Counted from the first letter of the stretch, positions 33,812 to 44,855 are shown. The stretch is 64,000 nt of DNA from Narthecium ossifragum (GCA_963920575.1 OY986966.1:11510048-11574047); one strand, 5' to 3'. Translations and numbers: made by a program. Notes: generated from the sequence alone by a model not told the origin.

Positions 33812-35559
33812 TGATGTCGCTCAAATGTGTCACGCACAGCGGTCGCGGTGCAGTACAGCATAAGAGAGGTCGAACCCACAAAGAGACAGACAAGAAAGAT
33901 CCAGAAACGTGAATAACGATGTATTGAAGACAAACAAGAGCGTAAAAGTTAAGAAAATAGATCGAAGATGTGATGATAAGATAAAGTTAACGAAAGAAAT
34001 CAAGATTTGAATGAGGCTAGGCTTCAGGAATCACTTCACTCGGATTTAGGTTCTTCTCTTCTCAATGGATCATATGATACTCAGTTAAGGGATTCACATC
34101 CCAATCACCTTAACCGGAAGATATAGAATTATGAATCTAATAAAATATATAAATGTCTCTTCCTACGATTGGTTCTTCCTTTTTATAGTTCTAACTTCAT
34201 CCAACCAAACCTAAGAATACACGATACCGGCTGTCACTACAGGCAACGCGCAGCAAAAGTTCATCGGGACAAAGCCCTAACTCTAATCGGATCTCTAAGA
34301 ATACACAATACCAACTCTCACAATCGGCAATGCATAGCAAAGATCTCTCGGTATAGAGCCCCAACCTTATCTAACCAGATCCCTAAGAATATACAATACC
34401 AGCTGTCACTACGGGCAATGTATAGCAAAGGTCTCGCAAGACTCGGTAGGAGAATCAAAAGAGAAGACTATGGGATTAAAAGATCATGAAAGAAGCATGA
34501 CTGGATTCATAATATTAATCATCCACATAGAAATCTATAATCTGAAAATAATATTTAAATATCCAATACATAGAAAAGAGTTTAACAATAAAGCTTAAAA
34601 TCTATGAACCATTGTTGGAGAAGAAGCCCTAGTCCTCGCTAGATCATCCGTCCGCCATGCCCGGGGATTACTCGGCCATAGATGGAGATGTCTCCATCTT
34701 TTTCCTCTTGAAAAACTCCTGAAAAGAGCCTCCAAAAACGTCCAAGAAGTCCCCTTTGATTAGCCCTAAGTTTCCTATTTATAGGGTCCAAGAATTAGTA
34801 AACTCGGATTAATCAAAACCGTTGATTTTCGTCACTGGGCAAGTCCGATCGATCCTTCTCGGGATGTTGGATCGATTGGTCTCTTGAGATCTCCAATCTT
34901 CTAACTTCGCCCGTGTCCGATCGATGGACGGATCGATCGAACTCTGCTCCTCTAAAAAGCATACGTTCTGTCACCCTTTAATTCCCAAGTCCGATCGATC
35001 GGATTATGAATGTTGGATCGATTGGTTGAGTAAAAATCCGTTGTTTTTGACTTTTTCCGAGTCTGATCGATCGGACCATTGGTGTCGGATCGATCGGACC
35101 CTATAGGAGCGAAGGAGGGATCGATCGGATCATATTCAGCCAAAAAATGCATGTTCTGTCACGATTCTGTCAGGTCCGATCGATCGGCGGATCGCTCGGA
35201 CTTCCAGCTTATTTTCCTTTCTGCCATTCAGACTACGCATCGGTACTGAAATTGCCGTAACTTCCTCTACGAAACTCGGAATCACGAACCGTAAAATTCC
35301 TCAGAATCTAGACTTCAAGAGCTTTCTAACCATATATGGCACATCATCTGGTTCTTCATGAGAAGGTACAGATTAATTGTTGAAGTTGATCCATATACTC
35401 TTTTCAGCTTCTTTTAGCTCCAATTTCCTGCATTTTCCACACAACTATGTGAAGCATAAAAAAGTATAAAAATAGTGCTAAAGAAGTTGATTAAGGGTGA
35501 AGATATAGCAATTGAGATGGTTTTAAGGTTGTTCAGAGTGCACTTTCATGCACTCATCA
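33812..35559. mobile_element. Solo LTR, copia-like, TSD AGTAG, inside Gypsy-1 RT
   Basis: TGATGTCGCTC ... CACTCATCA, 1748 bp, between AGTAG at 33807-33811 and 35560-35564. It interrupts the RT just after the catalytic FVDDILIY. It shares blocks with the LTR at 6550-8339 (GGGATTCACATCCCAATC, ACCGGAAGATATAGAA). A degenerate unit of about 70 bp (AAGAATACACGATACC.GCTGTCAC...) repeats three times at about 34205-34440. A palindrome cluster lies at 34850-35190. Confidence 0.92.
34850..35190. repeat. TCCGATCGATCGGA palindrome cluster in copia-like LTR
   Basis: Units include GTCCGATCGATCC, GTCCGATCGATGGACGGATC, GTCCGATCGATCGGATTATG, GTCTGATCGATCGGACC and GTCGGATCGATCGGACC, about 60 bp apart and separated by short unrelated sequence. 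Each is a perfect or near-perfect palindrome on GATCGATC with CCGA/TCGG decoration. The decoration differs from that in the gypsy LTRs. Confidence 0.87.
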
Positions 35560-35941
35560 AGTAGATAAGGATGTCGTCGACGAACACCACCACGAACTCG
35601 TCTAGGAAGGGCCGGAAGATCCTCTGCATGAGATTCATGAACGCTGCTGGTGTGTTCGTCAGCTCAAACGGCATCACCACGAACTCGTACAGGCCGTACC
35701 GAGTTCGGAATGCCGTCTTCGGGATGTCGCAATCCCGAACCCTCAACTGGTGGTAGCCGGTACGGAGGTTGATCTTCGAGAACACTGAAGACCCTCGAAG
35801 CTGGTCAAATAGGTCGTTGATCCGCGGCATCGGATACCTGTTCTTCACCGTCACCCTGTTGAGCCGCCTGTAGTTTATGCAAAGTCGAAGGGTACCGTCC
35901 TTCTTCTTTGCGAACAACACTGGCGCCCCCCAGGGAGACAT
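35560..35941 (-). pseudogene. Gypsy-1 reverse transcriptase core
   Basis: This reads [90 protein letters not shown] and [11 protein letters not shown], the RT palm with its catalytic DD. INLRTGY has Asn where the catalytic Asp (usually IDLR.GY) is expected, which should inactivate the enzyme. The upstream join (RG then LPACLPGG) is out of frame with the protease region by a small deletion near 35945. Confidence 0.9.
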
Positions 35942-36755
35942 GCTGGCAAGCCTCTGCTGGTAAGCTCGTCTAGCTGAGTCCTCAACTCACTCTGCTCTGC
36001 TGGTGCCATCCTGAAAGCTGGGAGAGAGATCGGTGTGGTACCTGGTACTAGGTCGATCTCAAAATCGACCTCTCTAGGCGGTGGAAGCCCTAGCAACACC
36101 TCGGGAAACACGTCGGTGTAGTCGCACACGATCCTGGGAAAACTGCTCTGCTGCACTCCCTCAGAACCGAACAGGGACAGACTGGCCAACAAGGCTGAGA
36201 GCTCGCTGCCACGTCTCCCCACACCACAAGCAAAGGAATCGGCTGAGAACCGATCCCCCAACAACACAAACTGTGTCCCATCGGGTGTCCAAGCGACCAC
36301 CCTCCGGCGACCACAGTCGATGATAGCTCGGTATGCTGCCAACCAGTCCATACCGAGTATCATATCGAAGCCTGTCATGTCTAGCACCCGCAGGTCTCGA
36401 CAGACACGGAGGCCTCCAACCTCCAAAGAACAAGATCGGCAGACCCGGTCTACCCTGACTGTGCTACCGATCGGTGACTCTACAGACTGTGCCACCTCTA
36501 GCCAACTCGTCTCCAACCCTCTGAGCACGGATGGCTCTGCCGCTGCCTGTTGGTACTGCTGCGGCTGCTGGCACTGCTGGTAAAGCTGAACGGTGTTCGG
36601 CTGCTCACGCATCGGAAAAGCAAACACACGCCCCCGCTGGCCGCCTCCACCTCTGGAGCGGCCCGGTCCAGCCCCTGATCCGCTCCCGCCACTGCTCCCC
36701 TGCCAAGCACTGGACCTCCGCCTCGACTCCCCTGCGGCACAGCGCCACGCGCTCT
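35942..36755 (-). pseudogene. Gypsy-1 protease region and RT N-terminus
   Basis: After a Gly/Arg/Gln-rich linker (RGRVFAFPMREQPNTVQLYQ), the frame gives GLETSWLEVAQSVESPIGST, LEVGGLRVCRDLRVLDMTGF, DMILGMDWLAAYRAIIDCG, then DYTDVFPEVLLGLPPPREVD and LVPGTTPISLPAFRMAPAEQ. These are the second half of a gypsy protease and the RT entry. The DTGASHSF-type active site expected before GLETSWLE is absent, so the catalytic half of the protease was deleted. Confidence 0.85.
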
Positions 36756-37265
36756 TCACAAGTGGCAGTCCCTATGGTAGTGTCCCAGCTGCCCGCACGT
36801 GAAGCACGTGACTGACGCGCTATCAGGCTGCTGACCCTGGCCTCCCCCTGACGGAGCCTGCCCAGATGGCCCGGCCGTCAGGAGAAACTGGCCTGGCGAA
36901 CTCGGCAACTGTGCCTGGAACTGCTGCGGGTGCTGCGACCGCTGCTGAAAGCGTCGCTGACGCCGCTGGTTCCCTCTGCCGAATCCCCCTCTGAACTGGG
37001 GTCTCTGCGGTGTGCTGGTAGAGAAAGCCGGTGGAACTGCCCGGCAACTCTCTTCTCGCAACTGCGCCTCTACTGCCAAGGCGCAGTCCAGAACTACTGA
37101 GTACGCCTGTAAGCGGTAAGAACTGGTCCGTCGTCTGATCTCTGATCGAAGCCTCTGCTCAAACTGACAAGCACAGGCCACTGAATCTGCTACCACTGCC
37201 CCCGCGAAACGGACCAAGTGCGTGAACCGGGTGGCATACTGCTGAAACTCCAGCAAGACCACCAC
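36756..37265 (-). pseudogene. Gypsy-1 gag, C-terminal part with CCHC knuckle
   Basis: A 169-codon frame has LLEFQQYATRFTHLVRFAGA, an Arg/Gln-rich linker, and the zinc knuckle CFTCGQLGHYHRDC (C-x2-C-x4-H-x4-C) next to the stop. This is the end of a Ty3/gypsy gag (nucleocapsid, RNA binding). The N-terminal capsid part expected upstream is largely missing; only short scraps remain at 37266-37440. Confidence 0.85.
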
Positions 37266-37671
37266 AGCGGTCCGCGCGTCGACCGAAGCGAGAACCCCCT
37301 CCTCGGCGAGAAGGGCCTCCTCCCGTGCGACCGAAACCGTTGCTGGTGATGGCTCAGTCCGTCTAGCTCTGACCTCCCTGGCAGGTGCTACCCTGTCTAG
37401 TCGGGTGGGTCGACCAAGTCGTGCTCCACCCCGACCATCAACCGAAAGTCAGCCTCGAGCTCCCGACATCTGCGCAATCACCAACAACAAACGAGCGTCC
37501 ACTCGTTCGAAACCCAAGACAAAGTAGCACAACATAAAACGAAAAAGCACAACACATCAAAAGGAGCATGCACGGATGTTCTCGACATAGAACTAACCCA
37601 TTCCACGCTCAATCTCAACCGAATCCTGATCCTAAACCCTGGGGTCTACAACCTATGCTCTGATACCAAGC
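37266..37671 (-). other. Gypsy-1 leader with tRNA-iMet primer-binding site
   Basis: On the minus strand, immediately after the 5' LTR, is TGGTATCAGAGC (37657-37668), the 3' end complement of initiator tRNA-Met. This is the usual primer of plant Ty3/gypsy elements. The remaining leader is short (about 230 bp) and passes into a degraded gag start. Confidence 0.85.
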
Positions 37672-38168
37672 TGTCGCGCCCCGACCCGCGAAAGCCCAAC
37701 CGGGCCGGGCGACGCGAACCGGAACATAACAAACGCGGAAGAAAAGCTGGCGAGGGTTCCCTCTAACCTATGGGTCTCCCTAACAGTTCACCAAAAGCAT
37801 CCCCAATCAAAACAACAATAAAATATTTAATCCTCGAACCACTGATTTACGAACTCAAAAAGATTTAATATACAAAACCTCGGAGAGGGGGGAAATTCAA
37901 ATACAACATCACTCCCGTAGGAGACTATCTAACATAAGGATAAAAACAGTAAAGGATCACCACCTCTCAGACTCCACCTGGCGCCGCCGCACCGCCAACC
38001 AACTGCCCGGTAGGGGCCAAGGAAGAAGAGCTGACGCCTGCACCTGCAAAACGCAGCCCGGGTAGGAGTGAGCACTAAGCTTAGTAGGGATCTACACTAC
38101 GACACACAGAAGGAAGAGGGAAACGCAACAGTGTCGCCCTCAAGTAGAACCTGGGTGCATACAGGGGT
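37672..38168 (-). mobile_element. Gypsy-1 5' LTR, left part
   Basis: TGTCGCGCCCCGACCC ... GGTGCATACAGGGGT. Nearly identical to 29139-29635. It is cut by a solo LTR at 38169. Coding sense is minus, so this is the 3' (U5-side) end of the LTR. Confidence 0.93.
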
Positions 38169-39338
38169 TGATGGTCCAAGAGGGGGGTGAATTAGACTCT
38201 TTTCGAAAAACTAGATTGATGGAAAATTCAGATAGAAGGGGATCTAACAGCTAGAATGCTTGTAAACAAAATGAAACTTAACTATAATAGCATGCAAGCA
38301 TTAACTGAAAGAAGAGTAAGAGAGATGACACCGATTTATAATGGTTCGACCCAACTCTTGGTCTACGTCCACTTCTCTCAAGGCTCCCCTTGAGGTTCCA
38401 CTACTTGCAAATCCCTTACAAGCTTTTCCTCCAAGCTTTCTGGTGCTTGGTGACCTTACAATCACAGCCACTTGCTGTTTGAACAACTCTCAAGATACTT
38501 CTTCACACTTGAAGAAGGTTTACAAAGGTTTTAGCTCAAGGAGAATAAGTAGAAATCTTTCCTAGAACTTGCTCAAATGATCTCAATAATAATGATAAAA
38601 GTTGTGGCAAGTTTACATGAAGAGACTATTTATAGATGGGCTTCAACCAGCTCAACAAGAAGCCCCAACGGCTCCCTGCAACTCTCCAACGGCTAGTTTT
38701 TTACTCTGCGCGCTCCTGGCGGTCGATCTGTCCATCGTCCGTCACGTATAAAAAACTCAGCCTCTTTGGTCGACGGTCGATCCACGCATCGTCCGTCGCT
38801 CTCACGGTCGACCGTCACATCGACCGTCACATCGTCCGTGAGCCTCTGTTGAGAAGATCGCTTCCCAGGGTCGATACTCCGATCGACCGTCGCTCCTTGA
38901 GTTTTCTTCATATATGCGCCACGGTCGACCGCCGCATCGACCGTCGCATCGACCGTCCGTCTCTGTGAAGAAAAATGCTTCTAAGGGTCGATGCATCGAT
39001 CGACCGTCGCATCTTCACATTCTTCATTAATGCGCCACGGTCGACCGCCACATCGACCGTCGCATCGTCCGTGAGCCTCTGTCAAGAAAAACGCTTCCGA
39101 CGGTCGATGCACCGATTGACCGTCGCGTCAATACGCACATGGCCAAGTGTGAAGCATTCATCACGGTCGATCCATGGATCGACCGTCCCATTCCCACGGT
39201 CGATCCTTGCATCGACCGTGAGTACAAAATAGCTTGAATATTGAATTTAATATCTCCAATTAAAGGGGTAATAATATTATACATATATTTTATCATTTAA
39301 TATATATTGGCATCATCAAAACAAGGTTTGGATCAACA
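38169..39338. mobile_element. Solo LTR, TSD GGGGT, inside Gypsy-1 LTR
   Basis: TGATGGTCCAAGAGGGGGG ... GGATCAACA, 1170 bp, flanked by GGGGT at 38164-38168 and 39339-39343. The intact site is seen in the other LTR (ATACAGGGGTCCCATAAC, near 29636). The start AAGAGGGGGGTGAATTAGAC is a familiar plant LTR head, and I judge it copia-like. It contains the densest palindrome cluster of the window (38715-39225) and no coding sequence. Confidence 0.92.
38715..39225. repeat. Dense GGTCGACCGTC/GATCGACCGTC array
   Basis: More than 15 near-palindromic units of CGGTCGATC, CGGTCGACCG and GATCGACCGTCGC lie in 510 bp. A higher-order unit (GTGAGCCTCTGT..AGAA..GCTTC..GGGTCGAT, then GATCGACCGTCGC) of about 110 bp repeats at about 38838, 38955 and 39073. 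The units are too irregular and too internally similar to be a CRISPR array. Confidence 0.88.
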
Positions 39339-39343
39339 GGGGT

Positions 39344-41238
39344 CCCATAACCCCACCGCGTGTCCCTGAGGCCCCGATCATGATCTTCCAGCCGGGCTGG
39401 TCACATGTCGGGTCACACTCAGTAGCAGGAAACAGAACACTGTTTGGTGGGAAAAGACACCACTTAGTAGGCAACTCCTCTACCCAAGAGTTTAAGAACG
39501 CCGGACACCGGCTACACCTCAGATCCGACTCGAGGCCGACACGACCTCTACAATCATCAAGAAACCAGTGTACCAGTCATCTAAGCCTATCATTAAATTT
39601 GACTGGACACTACAATTCAACCGGGTCCAAACTACCCAACCCCGGTCCTAGGGTTAAGTCCGAGCTTCCAGCCTCGGGACGGCGACCCAAAGATCACCCA
39701 CGCCCTAACCAATGCAACTAATGCACAACAGGGAAATGCATGCTATGACATACACAAATAAGGAGTAAAGCATGCAACAGTATGACAAGCATCAAAATAA
39801 GTCTACTGGATCGCTGCAGCAGTACCACCAACCGCTGCCAGCCGATCCGCAGCGGGTCCCGGCATTACGACGGTACCACGACCGTCAACCGCGAACTCCT
39901 GCAACGGGAAGAAACCCCGAAAACGATGATGAACAAAAGACAATATAATATTATATTCCGAAATATAATATTATATTCAAAACCCTCAAAGCCTCTACTT
40001 AAGGGCTAATTGATCCCGTCGATCCGATGTCTAAACGACGTCGGATTCAATATCCAACTTAACCACCAGTAGGTGTATATACCAGGATCAATATATCCAA
40101 AATTCATAAACATCCAACGGTTGGATTAACAGGAAACATTAATCAAAAGTCGCTGATTAAACCAACTTACCCTTTAATTTGCTGCAACGCAGCTCTCCAG
40201 AAAAAAAATCATAAGAAATCGTAGAAAAATCGGACAAATACGAAACAAGATGGAATGGAAAGCTAACAAGTAGATGTACAACTCTTATGTTTATCCAAAG
40301 CCAAGATCATGTACTCGCAGGCCGGGAAACTCGCCGCAAGCCGGCTGTTTCTCAAGAACAGCAGAAAACCAAAAATCCGAGACTAATCTTACATAAAACC
40401 TACTCAAATCTCAACTGATTAACATGCAACTTAGATCAGTTATTCTAACAGATATAAGGAATCCAACAAATCAAGGATCAACAAGATCCAACGGCTAGAT
40501 CTCAAGAAAACCCGAAATGAACACAGTAGGTATAACCCTACCTAGCTGCGCTTTCCTCGGCTGATTCCCCGCGATTTGATCACCAACAAGCCTCCAAACC
40601 ACTTCAGGGATCTTCCTCTCGTTGTCACGAATCCAACGAGCTTTAGAACGCCGGAAAAGATGGCCGGAGGAGGGAGAACGGAGGAGAGCAAGGTGGCTGC
40701 CGGAAACAGGGGAAAAACAGGGCTCCGGGAGAGAAAGAAGGAAGGAAGAAGAAAGGAGGAGAAGGAGGAAGGGAAGGGGAAGAAATAGGGGGAAAAGGGG
40801 GAGGGGACAGCCGGGAAAGAGGGGAAAAAGTGAGGGGAGGGGAGGGAAAGTCCTCCCCCTCTGACACGAGAGAGCGACGGCCAACGGCGGCCGTCCTCGC
40901 GAAGCAGAAAAACCAACCGACCTATGAATGATCGATCCTTCCTCAAGGGAGGATCGATCCTTCATGCCGATTCACAAGGCTTTCTGGCACGCAGAGGATC
41001 GATCCCTTAGCCATAGAGGATCGATCCTTTGTGTGCTGAAAGCTAAACTTGGGCAAGAACTCAAGCCCAAGTCCGGATCTTTCGATCCCGGGTCCACCTA
41101 GCCATTCTAAACAAACAATAACACATACAAGGCCAATGTGTGCACACGCGGGTGTGGAACAAACCAATAAGGCACAACTTACCAAATTGCCCTTGCGGTC
41201 TACCACGAGCCACATGAGTAGAGGGGCAGGTCCTCACA
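39344..41238 (-). mobile_element. Gypsy-1 5' LTR, right part (U3 side)
   Basis: Continues the LTR after the solo insertion and ends GGTCCTCACA at 41238. It lacks the 80-bp tandem copy seen in the other LTR. It carries the GA-rich tract (40660-40850) and the GGATCGATCC pairs (40930-41030). The conserved dyad is degenerate (GCACAACTTACCAAATTGCC, near 41174). Confidence 0.93.
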
Positions 41239-41477
41239 TTATTTGTGCCGCGAGAGGACAACAGGGTCGCCGACGAGCTTGTGAGGCTTGGTAGAGGAAG
41301 TCAGGTTTGCTGGTCTTGGGAAGGCCGTGTGGGTACCCCTTCGAACTCAACCGAGTGATGTTGTATTCCATCTAGTGACCCCTGCTAGATTGGTCTCTCT
41401 TGTAGGAAGGGGTGTTTTGGTTGTAAGGTTGCTTTAGTTTTCACCAGCCACTTGGCTAAACTTATCAAAAAAAAAAA
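41239..41477 (+). pseudogene. LINE-1 ORF2 C-terminus, 3' UTR and poly(A)
   Basis: Starting with the TTATT duplicate, the frame gives VPREDNRVADELVRLGRGSQ and CWSWEGRVG, ending in TGA at about 41358. That completes the RNase H domain cut at 29138. The 3' UTR holds GCCACTTGGCTAAACTTATC followed by 11 A (41467-41477), the LINE poly(A) tail. The join across 12.1 kb is direct proof that Gypsy-1 inserted into LINE-1. Confidence 0.93.
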
Positions 41478-42449
41478 CTCAGCAAAAATCCGGTAAAACC
41501 ACTAGCCTAGCATCGAAATCCATAAAATCTGGGAAGCGGAAGTAAATCTCCGAACCAACCAATGAAAACTCCATGGAAATCAGGGGAGGGGTTGGAAGAG
41601 GATCTCAAATGTCCGGCAGATCAAGGGCAGGGAAAAGAGAAGGAGCACAGAGGTGAAGATCTCATTGAAATCCAACAAACTAGCAAAAGAGGACTCAAAC
41701 CTCGACAAAAACCACCATTAACTCAGATTTAAGCAACGATAAGGCAGGGGAAGAGGAAAGACATCCACAGAGAAGTCACGGAAGCAACAGAGTAACCACG
41801 AGAGCAACAGAGCATCATCATATCCTAAGCTAGCATGCTTCCAGTCAAGCCCTAGAGGCCTAACCAAAGGTTAGGGTAGGAATTACTACCTCTAAGGGCT
41901 TCGTTCGATGAAGAAATCCACTCCCCTCTCCTCTTCTTTCGCCGTTGTCGCCACGTTCCCCGCCGTCAGAGAGAAGGATCTCGCAACCGCGTCTCTCGCC
42001 TCCGGTCACGATCACAGCCGTCGCTCTCTTCCCAGCCGTTACGATGTCTCCCTCTCCTCAGCCGTCGCGCCGTGACCCAGGCAAAGGTCTCGCGAAGGGG
42101 AGAGTGAATAGTAGGGCTGGGTTTTATATACTCGAGTTACTTAAGTCCATGGACATTCAATCAGCCTAAGTTGATCACATCCATTCATATCTAGATCTAC
42201 TTGATTGAACTCCGATCTTCAAATCCAGAGCACTCTTATGGATCTAATCAAACACATACATTATTACAAGGCTGTGTGTGCGCTACGCGTGTGTGAAACT
42301 AACCGACAGGGCGTAATTTGACCAAATTTCCCCTGTGATTGCAAAGAGGCAATGCGATCAGTCGATCGCCCTCAACGTGGAAACAAGCTAAGAAGGGATC
42401 GGCCCTCGACAGACGCGGTCGAGCCGGGTCGGAGGAACAGATCCTCACA
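41478..42449 (-). mobile_element. B-type gypsy LTR, right part
   Basis: It picks up after the LINE poly(A) and matches the end of the B-type LTR at 12800-13596: CTAGAGGCCTAACC...GGTTAGGGTAGGAA, CTCTAAGGGCTTCGT.CGATG, CCCCTCTCCTCTTC. It ends GATCCTCACA at 42449. A TATA-like TTTTATATACTCGAG lies near 42122. It is followed by gypsy internal sequence, not by a TSD. Confidence 0.85.
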
Positions 42450-42874
42450 ACCTATCACCCTTAAAGGAATTTCGTCCGTGAAATTCGATAAGGGTTGGGC
42501 CAAAGAAAAGAAACAAACACTCTAATCCTACCTGCACAAACAAGAACAAGGCTATAGCTAGGGGCACCAACACCCAAAAGAAGTCTACATGCCGGAAGGA
42601 ACAATCTTGGGAACTCTCGGCGCATACGGTCCTCTCACTCCCAAGTCAACTCTTCGGTATTGCCATGTCTCCAACAGACCATCACTAGTGGTATCGATCT
42701 GCCCCTGAGTACCTGATCCCGTCTATCCATAATCTGCATAGGCTCCTCTACGTATGTGGCATCCTCCTCAATCTCAAGGTCATCGATTCTGATCTCATGT
42801 GATGGATCTGAAACATAGTTCTTCAACATCGACACATAGAATGTAGGATGGATGACGGACATGTGTGTGGGCAA
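42450..42874 (-). pseudogene. Gypsy-3 pol tail next to its 3' LTR
   Basis: ACCCTTAAAGGAATTTCGTC.GTGAAATTCGATAAGGGT borders the LTR, as in Gypsy-1 (31630-31670), and represents the polypurine-tract side. The minus strand then encodes [55 protein letters not shown] and CWRHGNTEELTWE. This is the integrase C-terminus and chromo-like tail. The sequence is cut at 42874. Thus the LTR at 21550-42449 is at once a 3' LTR (right side) and a 5' LTR (left side). Confidence 0.82.
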
Positions 42875-43959
42875 TGCTAGCTACTCCTAAAGTTGATGCT
42901 ACGTTTAGAGATAACTGAACTATTCCTAAGAATGATTATGATACTCCTAAAATGACTATGTTGCTCCTAGGATTACGTTACTCCTAGAGTTAAAGGAAGC
43001 AAGGAAAATAAAGCAGTAAAATAGCTACTTACTTCCATTGAAATAGCAACTGATGGATTGCAGTTCCAAAGATGAATTCTGAAAACAACTTCTAGGGATA
43101 CAAGCTAAAACAGTAGCTAAAATAGTAGTAGAGAAGAGTCTGGTTTCAGTCGGGGGTCCTTTTCTTCTTCTATCTTGAAAGCTTTTATATTTCCGATCAC
43201 CACCTCCACTTGGCTAACCGCCACTCATCCCCCAGGACCCATGACTTTTGGTAGTTCTCATCATGGGTTGGGTCTTGCTGTAGTTTTGACACGTAGTCTA
43301 CCTGTGATAACTGCTTGACTCCACTCCCTATTCTTCCGTCTTTAATGGGGTTGTGGGGATAGGGTTCAAGTGGTTTCATAAAGGGGTCGACCTCGAGGTC
43401 GCTCGACTTCAAGAATAGTGACTTCCTAGGGTGTCCTGACCTCGAGGTCACGCGCCTCGGTTCAACCTTGAGGTCGCTTGGCACCGGAATATTGACTGTA
43501 TATTGCTGATCTGACCTCGAGGATCAATGTCCTAGTGGAGTGCCTTGACCTCGAGGTTACTTATCCCAAGATTGGGTGATAAAGGAAAGCTCGATGTCTC
43601 GAGTACCGTATTGTTGGATTGCATCGCAATAAATGCAGAGGCGGTGTGATGATGGCGTTTGAATATGGGCGCTGAGTAACATTTAACGCGTGTCTCTTCC
43701 TATTGGCCGACGCTTTTTCTCGCGTGATTTTGTACGCCATTCTACTAACCCAGTTGCTGGTTGGTCCACCTGCCACGTCCGTATGTCGTTGTAGGTGTTA
43801 TATTTGTAAGCCGTTAGATGCGTGCCATGCGTTTGAATCGACGATCATTGATCACTTGAGATGACGGGTATACATCAACCGACGTTTGAGTATTTTCTTC
43901 AGTAACATTCCCTGATGGGACAACTGCTTCGTGGAATTGGGTAGCAAGGGCAATGGTGA
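42875..43959. repeat. Unclassified repeat with GACCTCGAGGTC palindromes
   Basis: No coding sequence is recognised. At 42890-42985 a motif TACTCCTA(A/G) recurs about every 25-30 bp (ACTCCTAAAGTTGATG, ATTCCTAAGAATGATT, ACTCCTAAAATGACTA, GCTCCTAGGATTACG, ACTCCTAGAGTT). At 43385-43562 there are five GACCTCGAGGTC-type units (two perfect 12-bp palindromes). The region may be a decayed LTR of another family, but termini and TSD were not found. Confidence 0.5.
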
Positions 43960-44341
43960 TGTCGGTGGTGGAGGGTGGAGATCCTAGCTTTGAAAGGAGG
44001 TAAGATGGAGGCTAAGCGCAGAGTGGTTCGATCTATTGTGATGGAATCAGATTCGCTCTTGGGAATCGGATTCGCTCTTGGGAAATGGATTTGTCTCTAG
44101 GAGGAAGGCGTGGCCACAAGAGCTCTCAAACCTCCTTTTGTCTGTTTGGTGTCTGGCATCTCAGTTTTCCAACATTCTCTTTGTTCATATACTGCGCGAG
44201 TTCAACTCCCTTGCGGATGCTTTGACTACTGTCGTTTGGGCGAACTTGAATGTTCCCCCATATGTGTGGCACGGTTGTAAGTTCAATCTTTTTGTATTTC
44301 CCCCGACCCTCTGGCATAACTAATAAAAAAAAAAAAAAAAG
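43960..44341 (+). pseudogene. LINE 3' end with RNase H remnant and poly(A)
   Basis: A plus-strand frame gives LLLSVWCLASQFSNILFVHI and LREFNSLADALTTVVWANLN, then a stop after PPTLWHN. This is the end of an L1 RNase H domain (HI.RE.N.LAD.L). TGGCATAACTAAT followed by 17 A (about 44324-44340) is the tail. The 5' part is absent, so it is a 5'-truncated insertion or fragment. Confidence 0.8.
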
Positions 44342-44813
44342 ACCTCTTGACCCAACCACTGTCATACTCGTCCTCAAAAAAGCACATTCCATGCTAATCG
44401 TGAAACTAGATCAACTGGCGCCCCTCCCTTGGATATGCTAATTGCTAACCATAATGACTTATGTACCCTGAACTCAATGAATACCTAATTCACAATTTGA
44501 GCACCTTGGATGCATGTAGCAGCAGGTCTAATATAGGGCTGCTAATCCAGCTCGTAGCTCGAAAATCACTTGATATTGACTCAAGTTGGAGATCGGTGAC
44601 AACTTGTTCGATGCTATTTTGATTCCTTTAGAACTAATAGCAAGCGGGGCGACTCGATCCAATGAAAGAATATTAAAATAAAAATCTTCTGGATTTTATA
44701 TAAAGATGGACTATACATTAAACAAACATTAAATTTTATGAAAAAGATTTAATGGTTTTTAAACATTTGATTTGCCTCAAAATGGAAGTGAGTATTCACT
44801 TAAAACCAAAACC

Positions 44814-44855
<42 letters not shown>

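Larger units (their letters stand above)
29139..41238 (-). mobile_element. Gypsy-1: Ty3/gypsy element with both LTRs, TSD TTATT
   Basis: TG at 29139 and CA at 41238 are flanked by TTATT (29134-29138 and 41239-41243). The coding strand is minus. The right LTR is the 5' LTR (37672-41238, itself holding a solo LTR) and the left LTR is the 3' LTR (29139-31623). A tRNA-iMet primer site lies at 37657-37668. Order on the minus strand is gag knuckle, protease region, RT, RNase H remnant, integrase, chromo-like tail. Gag N-terminus, the protease active site and most of RNase H are deleted, so it depended on proteins from elsewhere when it moved, or decayed afterwards. Two solo LTRs inserted later. It lies inside LINE-1 ORF2. 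Confidence 0.95.

Noticed and set aside
38715..39225. Regularly spaced repeats resembling a CRISPR array
   Set aside because: Units are imperfect palindromes of variable length with related spacers, lie inside a plant LTR with TSD, and have no cas genes. This is eukaryotic repeat DNA.
23052..41640. The block GGGGTTGGA.GAGGATCTCAA on both sides of LINE-1 as its TSD
   Set aside because: Copies are too long and too diverged (roughly three quarters identical) and do not abut the LINE ends. An internal repeat of the LTR explains them better.
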